NCBI GenBank assembly: GCA_911728435.2
Contig: OU452202.1
Coordinates: 25,957,135 to 26,021,134, forward strand
Origin: Apoderus coryli
Lineage: Eukaryota > Arthropoda > Insecta > Coleoptera > Attelabidae
Direction: 5' to 3'
Length of the DNA stretch: 64,000 nt
Under the pieces are notes generated by a model. That model saw only the letters and a list, made by a program, of their open reading frames with translations, had not been told where the DNA came from and made no database searches. The position numbers and the translations under genes are program-made. Below are positions 32,506 through 44,839 of the stretch, piece by piece. Within the stretch, counting starts at the first letter, position 1; every line of letters begins with the position of its first letter.

Positions 32506-35500
32506 CAAATTTTTTTTTTGGCTCAAAAGGGTCTCCGGAAAATAATCAAAATATTCGCTATTTTCGTCACCTGAATAGACAAACTCTTGGAATGTTGACG
32601 GTAGTTGAAGAACATCTTAGAAAAATCAATTAACTTGATACATTGACCCAAAAGTTTACAGGGTGGTCGCAAACTACTGTAATGTGATATACTAATAAAA
32701 ATAGGCATAACTCAATTTCCTCAAACGGAACACCCTGTATATTATCTAATATTCTGAAAGCGAATGAAATTCCTTTTCAAGTGATATGATATGCCTTACC
32801 TTAAATAGCAGGGTTTTGGAAATAAAAGCCAGTTTCGTGAAAAATTGGATTACGTAATTTTTCAATTCAGTTGAGTAAAAATTATTAACTTATTAATTGG
32901 TAGAAGTAGTGGAGTGATAAATTATTATCCAGACATCAAAGTCGCAACTCCATAAATATCTCTCTTAAGAGAAAACTGCAGTTGATAGCTGGGACAGCCA
33001 CTGAAGATGAGCGAATGTGCTCGAACCATCTATGGACTTTAAAATAAAATTGAACATAAAGAGTTATTTGTAGAGTTTCGACTTTCAGTTTTGAATATAT
33101 TTTTTTTTTGAGTTTTGACCCTCTTTTTATACGCCTTGCCTAGACCCTATGACTCCCAAAATGGAATCAGTTCCTCACTTTGTCCATTAGTATTGTTGTA
33201 TTAAATTTGGGTAAACTTCGTTGGACCGGTTTGTAGTAATTGTATATACCTACACTGTGTCCAAGATAAAACAAAACAAATATTTTCTTATCTTGGACAC
33301 ACTATATACGGTCTGACAGAATGAAAAATACTTATTTACGTCTAAAATGACGGAAAACACGTATTTGATTTGAAACAATTCCCTCTTTTAGTTCTCCAGA
33401 ACTCTTATAATAAGACACTCAACGTGAATCACTCTATTTAACATTATGGCATTTAAATAAATCACGGAGAACCACCCTGTAGGTATAACTCATGTACAGC
33501 AAAATAGTTCATTTCTATTTTTTCCTTCCTATAGCTTATCGGCTTAAGTTTGGCATTTTGGCACCGTTATATCCAATATGTTCTAATTAATAGCGTAATG
33601 GTCAAGCGATCGAACGATTTATCATCCAATATTATTTACAAAAAGAGCGATAGAAAAAAAGTGACACACACAGCCAATATCAGTAAAGAGCTTTAGAGTC
33701 AGATAGGCGATAAAGCTAACTAATGGCTGAGACTTTTCTATTGAACGGGAAGGCCGTGAATTGAGGCTAATTATTTTTTGTCCGAGAATAGATAGTTAGG
33801 ATCAAGCAATCTGTGTGTGCGTAACAATAGTTAGCTACCAACAAACCAGACTAAATAATAAAAAAACCATCGACCAAACAGGAATGTGAATAAAAATGAA
33901 TTATCTTTGGTTTCTTCATATCTTAACAAACCGACGTTGTGGAGCTGAACAAAATAATCATAAACATATTATTAAATCAGGTAATTAACAAATTGAGGTT
34001 CAGTTTACTTCTTAAAAACAAATTGGTAGTAATAGTCGAAGCTAGATCGCATAGTTTTAGATGGATACTCACAATCTCACAAGACCAGTAATTGGTGTTA
34101 AAAGGAACAGTGTTTTAGTATTTTATTTTGTGAAGATGAAAGAGAAATGTGTAATTTAGCAATCTTTAAAGTCAAAAGGTGTGATAGGATTGGTGTTATA
34201 AGTAGGAAATGTATCAATATTATGTCATTATTGTTATTAACTGAGTATGTCAAGAAAAGAAACTGATATGGAAATATGAATTGGTGCATGTTAGTGAAAT
34301 TGTGAGGTGAGGATTTAAATATTCATCGCTCCTCCAATATTTTTGCTATCCTGTATTCGGCAGAATTAAAAATGCCCCCTCACGTAAATAAATTTAATTT
34401 CATTCAAATATTATTAAAAGGAATTATTATAACGGACATTTTCTATATAAATATTGCCCTAAAATGTTAGAACACTTGGAAAGCACTTAAATGGTAAACT
34501 CAATAACCGTCATGATATTTTAAGTTTATAAATTATAGATGAGATTCCTACTCTTTTATAAGTGTTGGAAAAATACAGTTCACTCTGACATTAAATATTT
34601 AATAAGCGGCAATGACATGGAAAATGAGGCTCGTTAATCCAAAAGTTTGTGCGACATGATTCTTTAATAAGTTTATTTCCAGTAGAGTTTTTTTTTTCAT
34701 ATAAGTACATTTATGTGTGTAAATGATTTTCTTTTTAATAGAAATAAGTAAGTGGTATACAGGGTATCCGGAATTCTATTACTTCTCTTTATTTTAGCAT
34801 TTTATTTTGTATAGATTTATTAACAATTTAGGGAAATACGATCATATATTACCTCATACTTATGTAAGTGTAATGAGGTTGACAATGGATCACCGTTGGC
34901 ATTTTCATTTGGGTAACTTTCTTTTTACTGTTCTTAAAGTGTGCGGCGTCCTTTCATCTATAAATTTTACAACTTCTATTCATTAACGCAATATTAGGTA
35001 GATATGCAAAACTTGAAAAGCAAAAAAATAGAATGCTCCCAAAAATATTATTTTCTTCGTAATTTCTACTAATAATAAATACTATGATACTATCGCCTGT
35101 CGGTGGAAGTAAAATTTCCTGCAAACTTACATATATTACTATGATTTTCATACAGAATATATAAAGTCAAGCGAGAAACTTTAGAGTAAACAAAATGAAT
35201 TCGTAGTATATTTTCGCAAAACTGCCATAAATAACTAGACGTCAAAAACAGCCATAAATATGGTCACATAAGTTATTCAGTGAATTATGGTCTACGTGTG
35301 GCATCTCAAAACAGAAGGACGTGTCTAAAGGAAAATTGATAGTATATTTTAGTAGAAGGGATGTTCAGATTTCAATTCCAGAACCAATAAAGTCAATATT
35401 TTTTGGCATATAGGACTACAACTTTAAAAAGGAAAAGAGTTTTTGTTTTCTAAATTTAGCTGTACTACATGTTTCAAGATTATCCAGATATTCATTCCAA

Positions 35501-36810
35501 GTCGGCAAATAAAGTGAAAAGAACACAAAACTAATTTGTTATTGACAATTTTAGTCCCTAATGTTTGACATATACAGGTTGGCTCAAATTATTTCTCAGG
35601 AAGAAGACTATATGCGGGGGTCGTTTCAAACAAAATATCAGGCCATCTATGTTAATATATCAAGGGGTATACCTCGTAACCCAGAAAGTGTAACGCATTC
35701 TCACTAGGCTCAAATTATTTCTCAGAGAGAGAGGACTATTAGAAAACAAATGTTAAGGACTTTGTTTGGTATAGGACGCTATCATTCAAGACCTATGAAA
35801 CTATCCTTAATTTTCACACCACGCATGTCGTTTGGCGTGCAGATATCCGTTCATAATATCATTGTCCTGCCTAAATTATGAATTTTTATGAGTTGTATAT
35901 ATACTTTGTATTATCCAAATCCAAATAACCTAGTAGTTTAAGATGTGTAATATTTAATTCAATATTCTAAATCATTTTCACATTCACAGGCTGTTTGCAG
36001 GCAAGTGAAATACAACAGCCCCAGTTAGCTTAAGAAAATATTCAAATCACGATCTTACTAATATTTTACGGTTGTTAGCTTTGTGCAGCGATGCTGCCAG
36101 TGACAACAGCAGCAGTCGCCGCCATGCCGCCATCCAAGCAGGCCGAGTGCTAGCAACACAAACACATACACACACGTATATATGCGATGCGATACTCCTG
36201 CTGTTGCCACAATAATAAACCGCCAATAGCAGGACTTTTGTTCGGTTTCAGAAATAGTACAATGCTGCTGCTCCTGGAATGTCCGTGATCGGAATTAAGA
36301 TGACTTCGATTTTGCTTCAGTAACACAAATAGAAAAAAAAATGGAAATGATGAAATTTACATTTTGTTCAATGGGGAATATTGTTCCACGTCGTTCTATT
36401 TGATTCACCTAAAGACTTTTATGGAGGAAAGGTTATACGGGGTGTTGTAATAGAAGCCTTTTTCAATTATGTACCTAATATAAATTGTTAGAAACATTCG
36501 TCGAGATAATAGTCAAGGTTTCCCAAAAAACACATGTAGTGGAAGTTAGCAACAGATTTAGATTTACTTTTTTACAGTGGACGCTGTCAAGCATTGGGCA
36601 TGAATTATTAAATCGGTTTTATCTCAAATTATGGATAATAGATAAGATAAAAAAAAAGGATTTTTAAGGTTTGTTAAACTAGAAAGTAAAGTAATTAAGA
36701 AATTCAACCAAATTGCATTAAAGTAAGCAAGTTGACGGTTTATATTTTTCAAAATTTAATTTGGCGAGAAGCCCACGGTATCAAGTGGAGTGAGAAATCA
36801 TTTAAATCAA
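32506..36810. other. Long intergenic stretch with scattered repeats
   Basis: CACCCTGTA-type motifs at 32731 and 33472 and TACAGGGTATCC at about 34758. A block at 33100-33240 repeats the CTTGCCTA...CCCAAAATGG...TTTGTCCA unit of the 20-21 kb cluster. A hairpin, GTGTCCAAGATAA with its inverse, lies at 33257-33301. At 33001-33025 there is a hammerhead-like relic (CTGAAGATGAGC...GCTCGAAC). A family R copy, inverted, is at 35758-35880. At 36060-36260 there is a GC-richer stretch with short ORFs of no known family. No gene is recognised. Confidence 0.45.
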
Positions 36811-36880
36811 AATTATAGCGGATGGATTCGTAAAAACGGGACAATTCGGTGGCAACCAAACAGTCTAGATTTAAGATTGA
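36811..36880 (+). pseudogene. Possible DUF4817-type transposase scrap
   Basis: NYSGWIRKNGTIRWQPNSLD resembles the D-x-W-I-G-R-x-G-P-I-x-W-P-x-R-S-P-D-L segment holding the third acidic residue of the family at 17.5 kb. Only about 22 codons are visible. It is weak but ordered. Confidence 0.35.
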
Positions 36881-36971
36881 GTTTCATCACTTACAGCCCT
36901 ATAACTTTTTGAAATCCCCTTCAACTTTGCTCTTAAACAGCATCCAAGTATCATAAAATATGACAGTATTA

Positions 36972-38418
36972 ATATTATAATAATAATAATAATAAATCGT
37001 CTTTATTTTTGAAGGTAACAATATCATAACACTATACCTACATATAACACAGTTAAAAGTCAATAGATAGGGCGAAGTCTAGCTTAGAGCTACTCTACTC
37101 AACCCTAAATAGCAACCAACATGAGTTAAACAATATTACACAAATACAAAAAATTAACACTATTCTTCCATATCATTTGCCTATCTATAAATCACCGTGT
37201 GCGAAATAAAAAAAATAAAAAATAGATCACCCTGTGATTGCACGATTCCACTCTCAAAGGACAAGATTCTACTATAAATTTAAAAGGAATACAAGTGAAA
37301 TAATAAGAAAGATAATCAATTAATGGTATCGATTAAGAAGGTATCTCTGAAAATTAATTTTAAACCTAGCTGGACTCAATATCCGGAACCCCTTAGGAAT
37401 AGTATTATAGAGCTTTATGGCGTTGTATGTAAAACCCCTCTGAAAAAGCGATGTGCGATGATGTGGCAAGGTAAGGCGGTCAATGTGTCGAACATCTCTA
37501 TCATGAATATCCCTCCTAGGTACAAGTTTTTCTCTAATATCAGAAGGAGCATCTGAATCAAACGTTATATGAATAACAAAATTCCCAAGATGCAGAAGGC
37601 GACGATCCTCCATTCTCAGCCAGCCCATATCATGGATTACATCGGACACGCGATTATACTTTCTAAGACCCTTTACAAATCTAGCACAACAGTTCTGAAC
37701 TCTTTGTATGCGTTCACGATCCATGCTGTCCAACAGAGGACCGTAAACAAAATCACAATAATTAAAGGTAGATAAAACCAATGCTTCACATAGTGATTGA
37801 CGCAACCCCCGGCCCAAAATATGTTTATTTGAATACAAGAGTTTTAAGGTAACGTGCTCCCGACATCTCAATGAAATATCCATATTCACACCCAAATTCC
37901 TTGCAGATTTGACACATTGGACAACATTACTATTTATTACAACTCTAAAATTGTCTTTGAGAAAATCTACATCATTTCTATTGCTAAACAGTAGCAGGTT
38001 TGATTTTGATGGATTCAACTTCAAATTATGATTCCTGGAGAGGGTGTACAATACATGAAGATCGGCGTTGACGTTCTGTTGGGCTTCCATATAATTATTA
38101 GTGGGAAACGAGTAATAGATTTGAGTATCGTCAGCAAAGGCCTGAATTTTACAATAATTTAAGGATCTCAAAATATCAGAGGTGTATATTAAAAATAAAA
38201 GAGGTCCCAATATTGAACCCTAGGGAACTCCAGAGGTTACATCAATAACATTGGATCACTGGCCCCCATAAGACACTCTCTGTTTTCTTGAGGATAAATA
38301 AGATTCAAATAAAGATCGTGATGAATCATAAAATCCATAAAACCTTAATTTAGCGGCCAACAACTTATGGTTAATAGTATCAAAAGCTTTTGGAAAGTCC
38401 AACAAAACAACAGCCGTA
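36972..38418 (-). mobile_element. LINE E, 5'-truncated, (ATT)n tail
   Basis: The minus-strand LINE ends in a TAA/ATT microsatellite at 36972-36995 (plus-strand AATAATAAT). The UTR is 36996-37319, and coding remnants reach 38413. It is related to LINE D at 16.1 kb. Confidence 0.87.
37320..38413 (-). pseudogene. LINE E reverse transcriptase, two nonsense codons
   Basis: The upstream part reads TAVVLLDFPKAFDTINHKLL, then SYLSSRKQRVSYGGQ, a TGA stop, DVTSGVP, a TAG replacing the Gln of GVPQGS, then GSILGPLLFLIYTSDI, AFADDTQIYYSF (catalytic ADD retained), SARNLGVNMD, LVLSTFNYCDFVYGP, LFQRGFTYNAIKLYNTIP and the end FQRYLLNRYH. From 38210 to 37320 the frame is open for 296 codons. Sequence upstream of the palm's first aspartate region is missing. 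Confidence 0.87.
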
Positions 38419-39222
38419 TTGTGTTATGTTCAGTTGCAACAAGTTCAATAAATTACTTTTCATATAAAAACTACATAATCCGCTTTAATTATTATTCTAT
38501 CATTAAGTCTCTTTTACCTCCATTCACTAACTAAAATCTCTATTCCATTAGTTAAAATTCACTAATATTATTTTATAATTCCCAACATTTTAGAGTCAAA
38601 CTGTAAATCTGTTAAATAATCAAATCGAAATTTACAATTTAAACATCTTTTCCAATTTAGCTTCTGTTGTTTGAAGCTCACCAAATTTATTATGAAATTT
38701 GCAAATTTGATTAATCCGTTTTAATGTTCGATTTAAAATTCGCCCCCAGAAGGCACTCAATTTCTAGTTAATTTAAAGTTCAGAAATAACTCCCCAAGTT
38801 ATTCCTGCCTGGAACCTAATAACAAAAGTCAAGCTGTGGATTGCTCACATTCTTTTTCCTTCTCCAATTCTGTTATTAAAAGTTTGTTTTTAAAACGGTT
38901 GAGAAATCTATATCAATTATGTCTAGAGGAGAACTTTTTCTTTATTCAGTTGGCATGGCTAAAAATTGTGTTTTGGGAAGGAAGTAAAAAAATAAAGTGA
39001 AATTGTGCATGAAATTTTAATTATACCCGCCATTCAATAGAATAATATTTTTATTTTATTTTTATTTTATTTAAAATGACTCGACAGCGATTTCAACCAA
39101 ATAGGTACTAATGGGTTCATCCTAGGACTGCCCCAAACTCATACACGAAAATTTATGATAATGGAGAGGGAATAATTTGTCAATATTTGTTAGGCATTCT
39201 GTGTTCGCAAGAATTTAAAGTG
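38419..39222. other. Intergenic, AT-rich
   Basis: Nothing recognised. Confidence 0.4.
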
Positions 39223-39300
39223 CCAAAATATTTTGCGAACTGGTTCGAACGTATGCAAAAGTTTATAAACCATAAAGGCGAATATTTTGAAAAGCAATAA
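39223..39300 (+). pseudogene. mariner transposase C-terminus, 25 codons
   Basis: PKYFANWFERMQKFI and NHKGEYFEKQ with a TAA at 39298-39300 match the last residues of the mariner at 7948 (FASWFKRMQKCI, GEYFEKQ). Nothing further upstream is preserved. Confidence 0.75.
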
Positions 39301-40905
39301 AATAGTTTGTTCCCAAAGGCTTTGCTTTCTTTCCAGATTTTCTAAAATGCAAATAGAAATTTTCTCTGTTATTTGCTGTCGATTTTTTGTTTATGATCAT
39401 CGCTAATTTTAATGAGTGTGGGCCATGATTTAAAGAAATCATCTAAAATACAACTACGCATAATATAAGATTACAGGAGGAATTCCATTTCAAAAATAAG
39501 ACAATATACCACATAACTATAAAAATACAATACAATAATTTAATCGAAACAAAACTTACCTTGCTGGATCTTTTGGAAACGTGAAAAACGCTAAGTTACA
39601 GTTATGACTCTTGTTCGCACAGCCTTTCGCGGAACACAATACGCCACACTTCATTCATGTTAACGGAAAAACGATAAGAATGTAAATTTCGCAATCACAC
39701 AATATCTCACTTGCAATCGAAAATCTCAGATTAACGCTGCCACTGAATATCTGTTTGCTCGCAACTGTCTAAACTCAGTACGTCACCGAATGCCTCTGCG
39801 CGAATGAGGTGCGCAAACTAGCCGCGCCCACCAGACTTTATATTCTCTCCCTTAATTGTTCTGTGCTGTAGCTGTAATCAAGGTCACGGAGCTCAAGCTC
39901 TCCCACTTCTAAGTGCCGACAATATAGTCGTTTTACCGTATATATGCTGTGGTGATAGATTGGATTGACATGAGTAATCATTTAGCATAGTTTTCCCAAA
40001 ACTTCTAACGTGCCATCGACCAACAATCACCGTGTATACTCGCATTGATCACATACGACAGAACAACATAGCGTCCTTGTATATTCACTACACATATGTC
40101 TGGCTAGTTTATCCTGGTTACTTGATTTAATTGATTAAGTTCCACCGCTAATTAATTAAACCTGTTTACTTACCGTAATTGTTGGGAAACTTCATCAGTA
40201 TTTGATAGTTAGGCATCGCTCCCTACCTTCGCTATCTATCTATCTATTTGTATGTACATACACAGCGAAATGTGGATAATCCATTTTTCCCTTTTTCGTG
40301 GAACAAAGAGTTTTTGGGTAATGCATTAAAAAAACAAACAACACTCACCAAATTCATGCTTGGTTGGATCTGTTAAACTGGGATTCGCGTCGGGTGTAGC
40401 AATTTTTGAATGTTTGAAAAAGTCGGCAGCTTTTTTTTTTAACATTCTCACTGCTAGGTCAAACAAAGTTTTGTTGATTTCCATGTTTCAACTGAAGCTT
40501 TTGCAGTATTGAAATAGATTTATAGATTTAATAAATGAGAGAAGTACAATAATAATTTAAGTACGAAAGAGAATTGCATGCAGCTTGCCAATCTATTATT
40601 GAAGTATTTGATTATGCTGGTTACAAATAATGCTATGGAATTATTAGTATGGTTGTCTTTGATGTTTTTATACAAGATTTGAGTAGGAAAAAAAGCACAG
40701 TTGAAATTTGGTTGGGAATCATTTGGGGAACTCTTCATCCAAGTCTAGAATTAATCGTGATGCATCATATTGGTCTTGAAATGATGCAATAGGTCCATGA
40801 AGGCTGAAAGTATGACATTCGTATTCGCCAGGGACTAAAATCAGAGCGTATTGAGGTGTGCGAATGGAAGACCAGAAAGATGTTTCAAAAATAGGGTCAT
40901 AAGTC
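39301..40905. other. Intergenic
   Basis: A TATC microsatellite lies near 40232-40248. The minus frame at 40520-40738 has no motif. ATAAGTC at 40899-40905 is the left target-site duplication of the next LINE. Confidence 0.45.
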
Positions 40906-42101
40906 GGTGTCTTGCTGAGTAAGCTGCATGTGTTTGGATTTCATTCGAACTTGATAGCTTTGTGTGACTCTTATTTACAAAACCGTAACCAATATGTATT
41001 TTACAACGGGTTTAAATCTAATATTTATTCTGCGACCTCAGGGATTCCGCAGGGCTCTAATTTGGGTCCATTATTGTTTAATCTATTTATCAATGACCTG
41101 GATCAATGTCTGTTCGAACGCAGGTTGTTTTTTGCGGACGACCTGAAAATCTTTGCTTCCGTGGACACAATAACGGATTGCATTGGATTGCAGAGTGATT
41201 TATATGCTCTTCAAACATGGTGTGACCATAATAGATTGACTCTCAATATTCAAAAATGCAAATGCCTTAGTTTCACGCGAAGGGCTACGCTTATTGACTA
41301 CCGTACACCATTTCCGAAATTCAGCTTGAGCGTTGTCATGCATTCATCGAATTTGGGTGTCACATTCGATCACAAATTTTTATTCCTGGACCACATCAAT
41401 AGAGTGACATCTGAGGCGTCACGTATGTATGGCTTCATAATGCGTAACTGTAGAGGCTTTGATAGTGTTTCTGTGCTCATTACTCTGTTTAACACATATG
41501 TCAGATCGAAACTAGAGTACTCGTCTATTGTCTGGTATCCTCAGTATAATGCTCACAAGTTGGAGATCGAAAAAATACAACGCCGGTTTCTAAAGTATCT
41601 AGTTTTTAAAACAGATGGGGTTTATCCTGTTAGAGGAATCGATCATTGTTTGTTGCTGTCTCGTTTTAATATGCAGAGCTTGGAATATAGAAGAATTCAG
41701 TGTTCATTAGTAATGTTATATAAATTATTGCGAGGTAAGATAGACTGTTCTTCCTTGTTATCAAGTATAAATTTTTTAGTTCCTAGATTGAATACTAGAT
41801 CAAATGCGACATTTTATTTAGACAGAGCTAGAACTAATGTGTTATTGAGATCTCCTGTACATATTATGTGCAATAATTTTGATTCGATTTCTGGTAGATG
41901 TGACATTTTTACAGCGTCAGAATATAACCTTAAAATGTTAGCTGCAGAAACATTTATAGTGTAAACATTTATAGTGTAAACGTGTGTATTGTAAGTTTTC
42001 TTTGTGTATGTAATTAATTTAATAGTTATTGATTTTGTATGTATTGTCCTATAATTGGGAAACTGTTGGGCAATAAATGCTTTATTATTATTATTATTAT
42101 T
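40906..42101 (+). mobile_element. LINE F, 5'-truncated, (TTA)n tail, 7-bp TSD
   Basis: The element begins inside its RT coding region and ends in (TTA)n at 42081-42101. ATAAGTC occurs at both edges (40899-40905 and 42102-42108), consistent with target-primed insertion. Just after the ORF a 16-bp stretch (ACATTTATAGTGTAA) is duplicated in tandem at about 41949-41980. Confidence 0.88.
40912..41964 (+). CDS. LINE F reverse transcriptase, C-terminal 350 residues (partial)
   Basis: The frame opens with LLSKLHVFGFHSNLIAL, then the GIPQGSNLGPLLFNLFINDL box, FFADDLKIFASVD with the catalytic ADD, SNLGVTFDHKF, a SKLEYSSIVWYPQY block and IQRRFLKYLV, ending AAETFIV at 41964. The fingers and the whole endonuclease half are lost by 5' truncation. 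No stop or frameshift, so a fairly young insertion, but not autonomous. Its sequence is distinct from families A to E here. The SKLEY-S-VW-P block is typical of insect LINE ORF2 proteins. Confidence 0.87.
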   Translation: MLSKLHVFGFHSNLIALCDSYLQNRNQYVFYNGFKSNIYSATSGIPQGSNLGPLLFNLFINDLDQCLFERRLFFADDLKIFASVDTITDCIGLQSDLYALQTWCDHNRLTLNIQKCKCLSFTRRATLIDYRTPFPKFSLSVVMHSSNLGVTFDHKFLFLDHINRVTSEASRMYGFIMRNCRGFDSVSVLITLFNTYVRSKLEYSSIVWYPQYNAHKLEIEKIQRRFLKYLVFKTDGVYPVRGIDHCLLLSRFNMQSLEYRRIQCSLVMLYKLLRGKIDCSSLLSSINFLVPRLNTRSNATFYLDRARTNVLLRSPVHIMCNNFDSISGRCDIFTASEYNLKMLAAETFIV

Positions 42102-42108
42102 ATAAGTC

Positions 42109-42559
42109 ATTATAATTTCAAAAAGCCATATCTAATCTGAAAATTATGATTTTAAAATATTTAAAAAATTAAAACGAAACGTTATACACCCTATATAAAC
42201 AAAAATAATGCTAGCAACATGGCATCTAAACTAACTGCACTAATCAGAATAAAGTTAAACATCACTATTTCTCCTGGTTAGAGCAGGAATTGATTGGTGT
42301 AACATCGCTACAATACAAACCAAATTTGCTAATAATGCGGTACATCCTGTGTGAGTGCCTCTGTGCTATATCGATAGGATTGCTGACGATTGCCTACATC
42401 CGTATTAGCTACTATTCACATTGTGGCCAATGATATAAATGTATAATGGCAAATGGATTTTGAGAGAGAAGACGACTGATTCCTGTCCGATATATATGGG
42501 TTGGCCATTGGCGTTCTTAAAAAACAATTTTATTATTATATGACAATTTTATTAAATTG
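42109..42559. other. Intergenic
   Basis: A CACCCTATATA motif at about 42188; otherwise nothing recognised. Confidence 0.4.
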
Positions 42560-44465
42560 ATCCTTCAAAATCAGCATCAAAGTTAATGTTATGGAAAAAA
42601 TGTTGTTGTTTGTATGAACTTTCTAAGGCCAAAAGAAGGGCTTATGAGGAGTATATTGCATCCGCTATTAATAGGCCTGCTGCTGTGTGGAGACTGGTCA
42701 AGGATTGGGAATCAACTCCAAATCTCGGGACAGCTGAGAACTTGACTGCGCATATTTTAAATGACTACTTTACAACTGCGGCTGATGATATCATAAAACA
42801 GCTACCAGCCACATCGGTCACTTTTGAGAAATATATGTCTCGCACTAGAGCTGCTGGATTTAGTTTGAGAACGGTAACCTTTAATGAAGTACGTGAAAAA
42901 CTATCAGGTATGAAAAACACAAAAAGCTCGGATTGTTATGAGCTTAATGTTAGGATTATTGGGACTTTAAAGAATCTGCTAGTGGTGCCGCTTAGTAAGT
43001 TGATAAACCATTGCATTGGTGACGCTGTATTTCCGGCGGTCTTGAAGAAGGCAAGGGTTATTCCAATTTACAAAAATAAAGGATCGGGTGATGGTCCCAG
43101 TAACTACCGACCAATATCGATCTTGCCAATTTTTTCGAAAATCTTTGAGTCTATTATTAAAAATCAAATAACTGAATATTTTGAAGCAAATAATCTCTTT
43201 ATGCAAGGTCAATATGGCTTTCGTAATAAGAGATCTACTACTCTTGCAATTAATAACCTTTTGGAATATGTTTCGGATGGCATGGAGCGGGGCTGTGACA
43301 CCTTTGCTTTCTTTTATGACCTCACTAAGGCTTTTGACTGTGTCTCACACGAGATACTTCTTCAGAAACTCTCTTACTATAACTTTAATGTTGACAGTGT
43401 TGCCTTGGTTGGCTCTTATCTCAGCGATCGTTTTCAGCACGTTTTGTATGGGGGACGATACTCGGAGAGACGAAGGGTTGGACGGGGTGTGCCCCAGGGG
43501 TCGGTTTTGGGACCTTTATTGTTTTTAATATACGTAAATGATTTATACAAATTTCAAGAAGAGTCAAATATAATCGTCTTTGCTGACGACACAACTAGTC
43601 TGATTAGATATCGACCAAACGACCCTTTAGGGGAGTTGGTTAATGCTGTTGGGACTGACATAGCCAATTGGTTTCTGGCAAATGAACTGAGCTTGAATCA
43701 GGCTAAAACTCAGAGTATGAACTTTACATTGCGTTCTGCGCCTATCGATCTTCAGAGCGATGTTCGCGTGAAGTTCCTTGGGGTTCATCTTGATCCTAAA
43801 TTAACCTGGTAGAGTCATGCTCGAGAACTTGGGTGCTCGCTGTCCAGGGTCATATATCTGATCAGAAGGCTTGCGCAGAGTGTTTCAATCGCCAGTCTGT
43901 TGACGGTATATCATGGTTATTTTGTTTCCCGTATGTCGTATGGTATTTTGAACTGGGGACATAGTTCCCATGCAATGAAAATCTTCAAGCTACAGAGGAG
44001 ATGTTTACGTACAATGTTGGGGCTCGGTTGGCGTGACTGCTGTAAAAAGTATTTTGTTGAACATGGACTACTTACTTTGCCTTCCTTGTACATCTTAAAC
44101 TGTCTTGGCTACATTCGAACCAATGCCTCGCATTTCACTCTTCACTCTGATATGCATAATTATGGTACGCGAAATCGCAATGACATATTGCCTGAGTTTC
44201 ACCGCCTGTTCAGGACTAGGAAAGGTTCTGACTATTATTGTGTCAAATTTTATAATAAGCTGCCGTCTCACATAAAGAACCTTGGTGAAGTCCAATTTAC
44301 CAAATGTATTAAATCATTTTTGATATCTCAAACTTTTTATACCTTTGAGGACTATTTCAGAAGCGATATTGTAAGATTTTTTTAGATTTTAGTTTGTTTT
44401 ATGTGCTATTTTAATTTGTTTGTAAGCCTTTCTTTGTTGCTGTAACTTTGATTAATTTTTGTTAT
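42560..44465 (+). mobile_element. LINE family A, copy 2 (longest copy)
   Basis: Covers the connector region before RT through the C-terminus and the first part of the 3' UTR, to about 44465. The UTR loses homology before the (TATC)n tail seen in copy 3. The 5' edge near 42560 is approximate. The endonuclease domain is absent. Confidence 0.85.
42586..44385 (+). pseudogene. LINE family A reverse transcriptase, single nonsense codon
   Basis: About 600 codons in one frame. Order: basic helical connector (SKAKRRAYEEYIASAINRP), RVIPIYKNKGSGDGPSNYRP (fingers), YGFRNKRSTT, FFYDLTKAFDCVSHEILL (first catalytic Asp), GVPQGSVLGPLLFLIYVNDL, VFADDTTSLI (catalytic Asp pair), KFLGVHLDPKLTW, then TAG at 43810-43812 where copies 1 and 3 have GAG, and continuation in frame through SRMSYGILNWGHSSHAMKIF, HNYGTRNRNDILPEF and the end FRSDIVRFF. 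All RT catalytic residues are intact. The only visible lesion in this part is the nonsense codon. The N-terminal half of the protein is lost. Confidence 0.9.
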
Positions 44466-44767
44466 AGCAGCAAATTGTAATATGGTGGGTATTAGTAACA
44501 ACATATTCCCCGCCGAAACAGTTCACCGCACAACATGTTTCTGTCAATTATAACTCCTTAATATATAGATCAAATTATCAGAGGCCACAAAATGAATAGA
44601 ACACCACTCTGCAACGTATGATTAAGCAATCTGCCACCGCCCATTGTTCGTCAATTAGCACCAGTACAATTAGAATAATACAGTTGAAATTCTGTTTGTA
44701 ACAGTGATCTTTGAAACTTAATAGTAATGGATCCAGAATATAGACAATCAGACATTTACAAGTGCTG
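44466..44767. other. Intergenic
   Basis: Nothing recognised. Confidence 0.4.
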
Positions 44768-44839
44768 AAACGAATTTTTAGTGAATTTATTCGAACGTAT
44801 ATGCGAAAAAACCATCAAGGCGAATATCTTGAAAAGTAA
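44768..44839 (+). pseudogene. mariner-like transposase C-terminal scrap
   Basis: KRIFSEFIRTYMRKNHQGEY-LEK and a TAA at 44837 resemble the mariner ends at 39223-39300. Both copies are followed by AATAAAATAGTTTG, so they are likely of the same family. Confidence 0.5.

Noticed and set aside
36091..36150. Start codon frame in the GC-rich island as a host exon
   Set aside because: Only about 20 codons with no good splice donor; recorded as a finding, not as a gene.
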